Below are positions 63,040-64,000 of a stretch of 64,000 bases of DNA, in pieces (the stretch's first letter is position 1; each line of letters opens with the position of its first letter). The notes under the pieces are model-generated. The model ran no database searches and was not told where the DNA came from. It saw only the letters and a list, made by a program, of their open reading frames with translations. A program made the position numbers and the translations under genes. This DNA is from Sediminibacterium sp. KACHI17 (lineage in GTDB: Bacteria > Bacteroidota > Bacteroidia > Chitinophagales > Chitinophagaceae). The stretch covers positions 3,072,466 through 3,136,465 of the forward strand of contig NZ_AP029612.1 in assembly GCF_040362915.1 (NCBI RefSeq), given 5' to 3'.

Positions 63040-63958
63040 CAGACGAAAATTCATACAGGAGACAAGTGCTGCATTGTTGGCATCTACATTGATACCCTTC
63101 AATGGCGATGCAGTTGCCGATCCTGTACAAAAATTGACCATACTGCATACCAATGATGTACACAGCCGTTTGGAGCCTTTTCCTATGGATGGCAGCCGTA
63201 ACCAGGGATTGGGTGGGGTAGCTGCAAGAGCGGCCCTCATTTCGAAGATCAGACAGGATGAGGAACAGGTTTTGGTACTGGATGCCGGAGATATATTCCA
63301 AGGCACCCCTTATTTTAATATCTATAAGGGTGAGCCAGAGATCAAAGCAATGTCAGCCATGGGCTATGATGCAGCTACTATGGGCAACCACGATTTTGAT
63401 CTGGGTATGGAAAATTTTGCAACGCAACTTAAACATGCATCATTCCCGATCCTGGTCAGCAATTATGATTTTTCCGGTACAGCCCTGGAAGGTAAAACCC
63501 AACCTTGGCAGATTTTTAAAAAGGGCAGTTTACAGATCGGGGTTTTTGGAATCGGTATTGAATTGCAGGGATTGGTTGCCGATAACCTATATGGTAAAAC
63601 TACTTATCTGGATCCAATAGAAACGGCTAATAGAACGGCTAACATGTTACACAAAAAAGGATGTGATCTGGTCATCTGTTTGTCGCACTTGGGAGATCGT
63701 TATCAGGAAAATAAAGTGAGTGATGAGATTCTGGCAAAAGAAAGTTATGACATCGATCTGATCATTGGTGGACATACACACCGCTTTTTTGAGGAACCGA
63801 GAAAATATACCAATAAAAAGGGAGGAACTGTAGCGGTAAATCAGGTAGGTTTTGGCGGTATTCAGTTGGGCAGACTGGAGTATGAATTTTCCAGGGCGAA
63901 GAAAAAAAATCTCGCAAATGCCCATACTGTGGTTGTAGGGAAAAAAACAAGTGAATAA
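63029..63958 (+). CDS. Metallophosphatase, catalytic half of a split 5'-nucleotidase
   Basis: The 309-residue protein has all metallophosphoesterase motifs of UshA-type enzymes: LHTNDVHSRLEP, DAGDIFQGTPYF, MGNHDFDLG, LSHLGDRY and GGHTHRFF, giving the two-metal site. The N-terminus (NRRKFIQETSAALLASTLIPF) looks like a twin-arginine signal, so export may occur folded via Tat, while the partner uses the lipoprotein route. The substrate-binding domain that normally follows in the same chain is instead encoded upstream. An AT-rich tail with A and T runs follows the stop. Confidence 0.92.
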   Translation: MPINRRKFIQETSAALLASTLIPFNGDAVADPVQKLTILHTNDVHSRLEPFPMDGSRNQGLGGVAARAALISKIRQDEEQVLVLDAGDIFQGTPYFNIYKGEPEIKAMSAMGYDAATMGNHDFDLGMENFATQLKHASFPILVSNYDFSGTALEGKTQPWQIFKKGSLQIGVFGIGIELQGLVADNLYGKTTYLDPIETANRTANMLHKKGCDLVICLSHLGDRYQENKVSDEILAKESYDIDLIIGGHTHRFFEEPRKYTNKKGGTVAVNQVGFGGIQLGRLEYEFSRAKKKNLANAHTVVVGKKTSE

Positions 63959-64000
63959 AAAATTTTTTTTTCAACATAAAGTCTACATATTCGCACCCCT

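Noticed and set aside
1..64000. CRISPR arrays, prophage, insertion sequences, tRNA or rRNA genes
   Set aside because: I looked for regularly spaced repeats, transposase or integrase motifs, and tRNA cloverleaf or T-loop sequence in the gaps and saw none. A tRNAscan or Infernal run would confirm.

Overview
The window looks like chromosomal DNA from a Bacteroidota bacterium, most likely of the Chitinophagaceae type; the family assignment is inference. Supporting signs are the TAnnTTTG promoter boxes, a 2444-residue SprA (type IX secretion/gliding) protein downstream of ruvA, futalosine-route menaquinone genes (mqnB, mqnD), the long form of IspH, a CzcA-TolC fusion, an HYC_CC_PP protein, DUF3127, DUF4382 and DUF1080 proteins, and many outer-membrane beta-barrels. 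Base composition is AT-rich and even throughout. I see no phage, transposase, CRISPR array, tRNA or rRNA. The only mobile-type module is a small PIN-domain toxin-antitoxin pair.

Layout. 1-4.4 kb: start of bioA, an ECF sigma factor overlapping a membrane-anchored beta-barrel gene, a YdeI/DUF1905 protein and queG. 4.6-8.5 kb: an export-type protein with a TonB plug domain, then an operon of a serine hydrolase and a potassium-channel-like protein with a degenerate filter. 8.6-13 kb: clpB, a second YdeI paralogue, and a TetR regulator with near-identical palindromes before itself and before the secreted protein next to it. 13-21.8 kb: NIPSNAP, M20 peptidase, DUF4382 lipoprotein, MFS exporter, secreted RidA, cold-shock protein, purine nucleoside phosphorylase and a large putative porin.

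21.8-30.3 kb is the most coherent accessory block. Seven same-strand genes appear to handle heavy metals in the envelope: an HYC_CC_PP protein, two exported HMA-domain proteins (one with a ten-cysteine tail), a beta-barrel, a small exported protein, a CzcA pump fused to its own TolC-like channel, and a CzcB lipoprotein adaptor. Pump motif residues point to divalent cations rather than copper.

30.3-44.5 kb: small membrane proteins, an SMR exporter overlapping ispH, DUF1080, an ABC-F ATPase, a porin, an AlkD-like repair protein, mqnD and mqnB, two tandem QueD/PTPS paralogues running into folE, a TPR protein and fabD. With queG this gives several queuosine/pterin steps in the window. 44.5-64 kb: GNAT, a trans-sulfuration enzyme, DinB, fabH with the toxin-antitoxin pair, ruvA-sprA, an ABC-2 export pair, a zinc-dependent phospholipase/nuclease, an FAD oxidoreductase, DUF3127, and a 5'-nucleotidase split into two genes in reversed domain order.

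Two regulatory themes recur. Several genes (bioA, ispH, mqnD, the ABC-F gene) have a TAnnTTTG box exactly four bases before the ATG, suggesting leaderless or nearly leaderless mRNAs. Many gene ends carry long palindromic hairpins, some sharing sequence words. No large undescribed system stands out with certainty. The best candidates for follow-up are the channel-like protein, the metal locus with its cysteine-rich chaperone, the TetR regulon, and the N4-spaced promoters.
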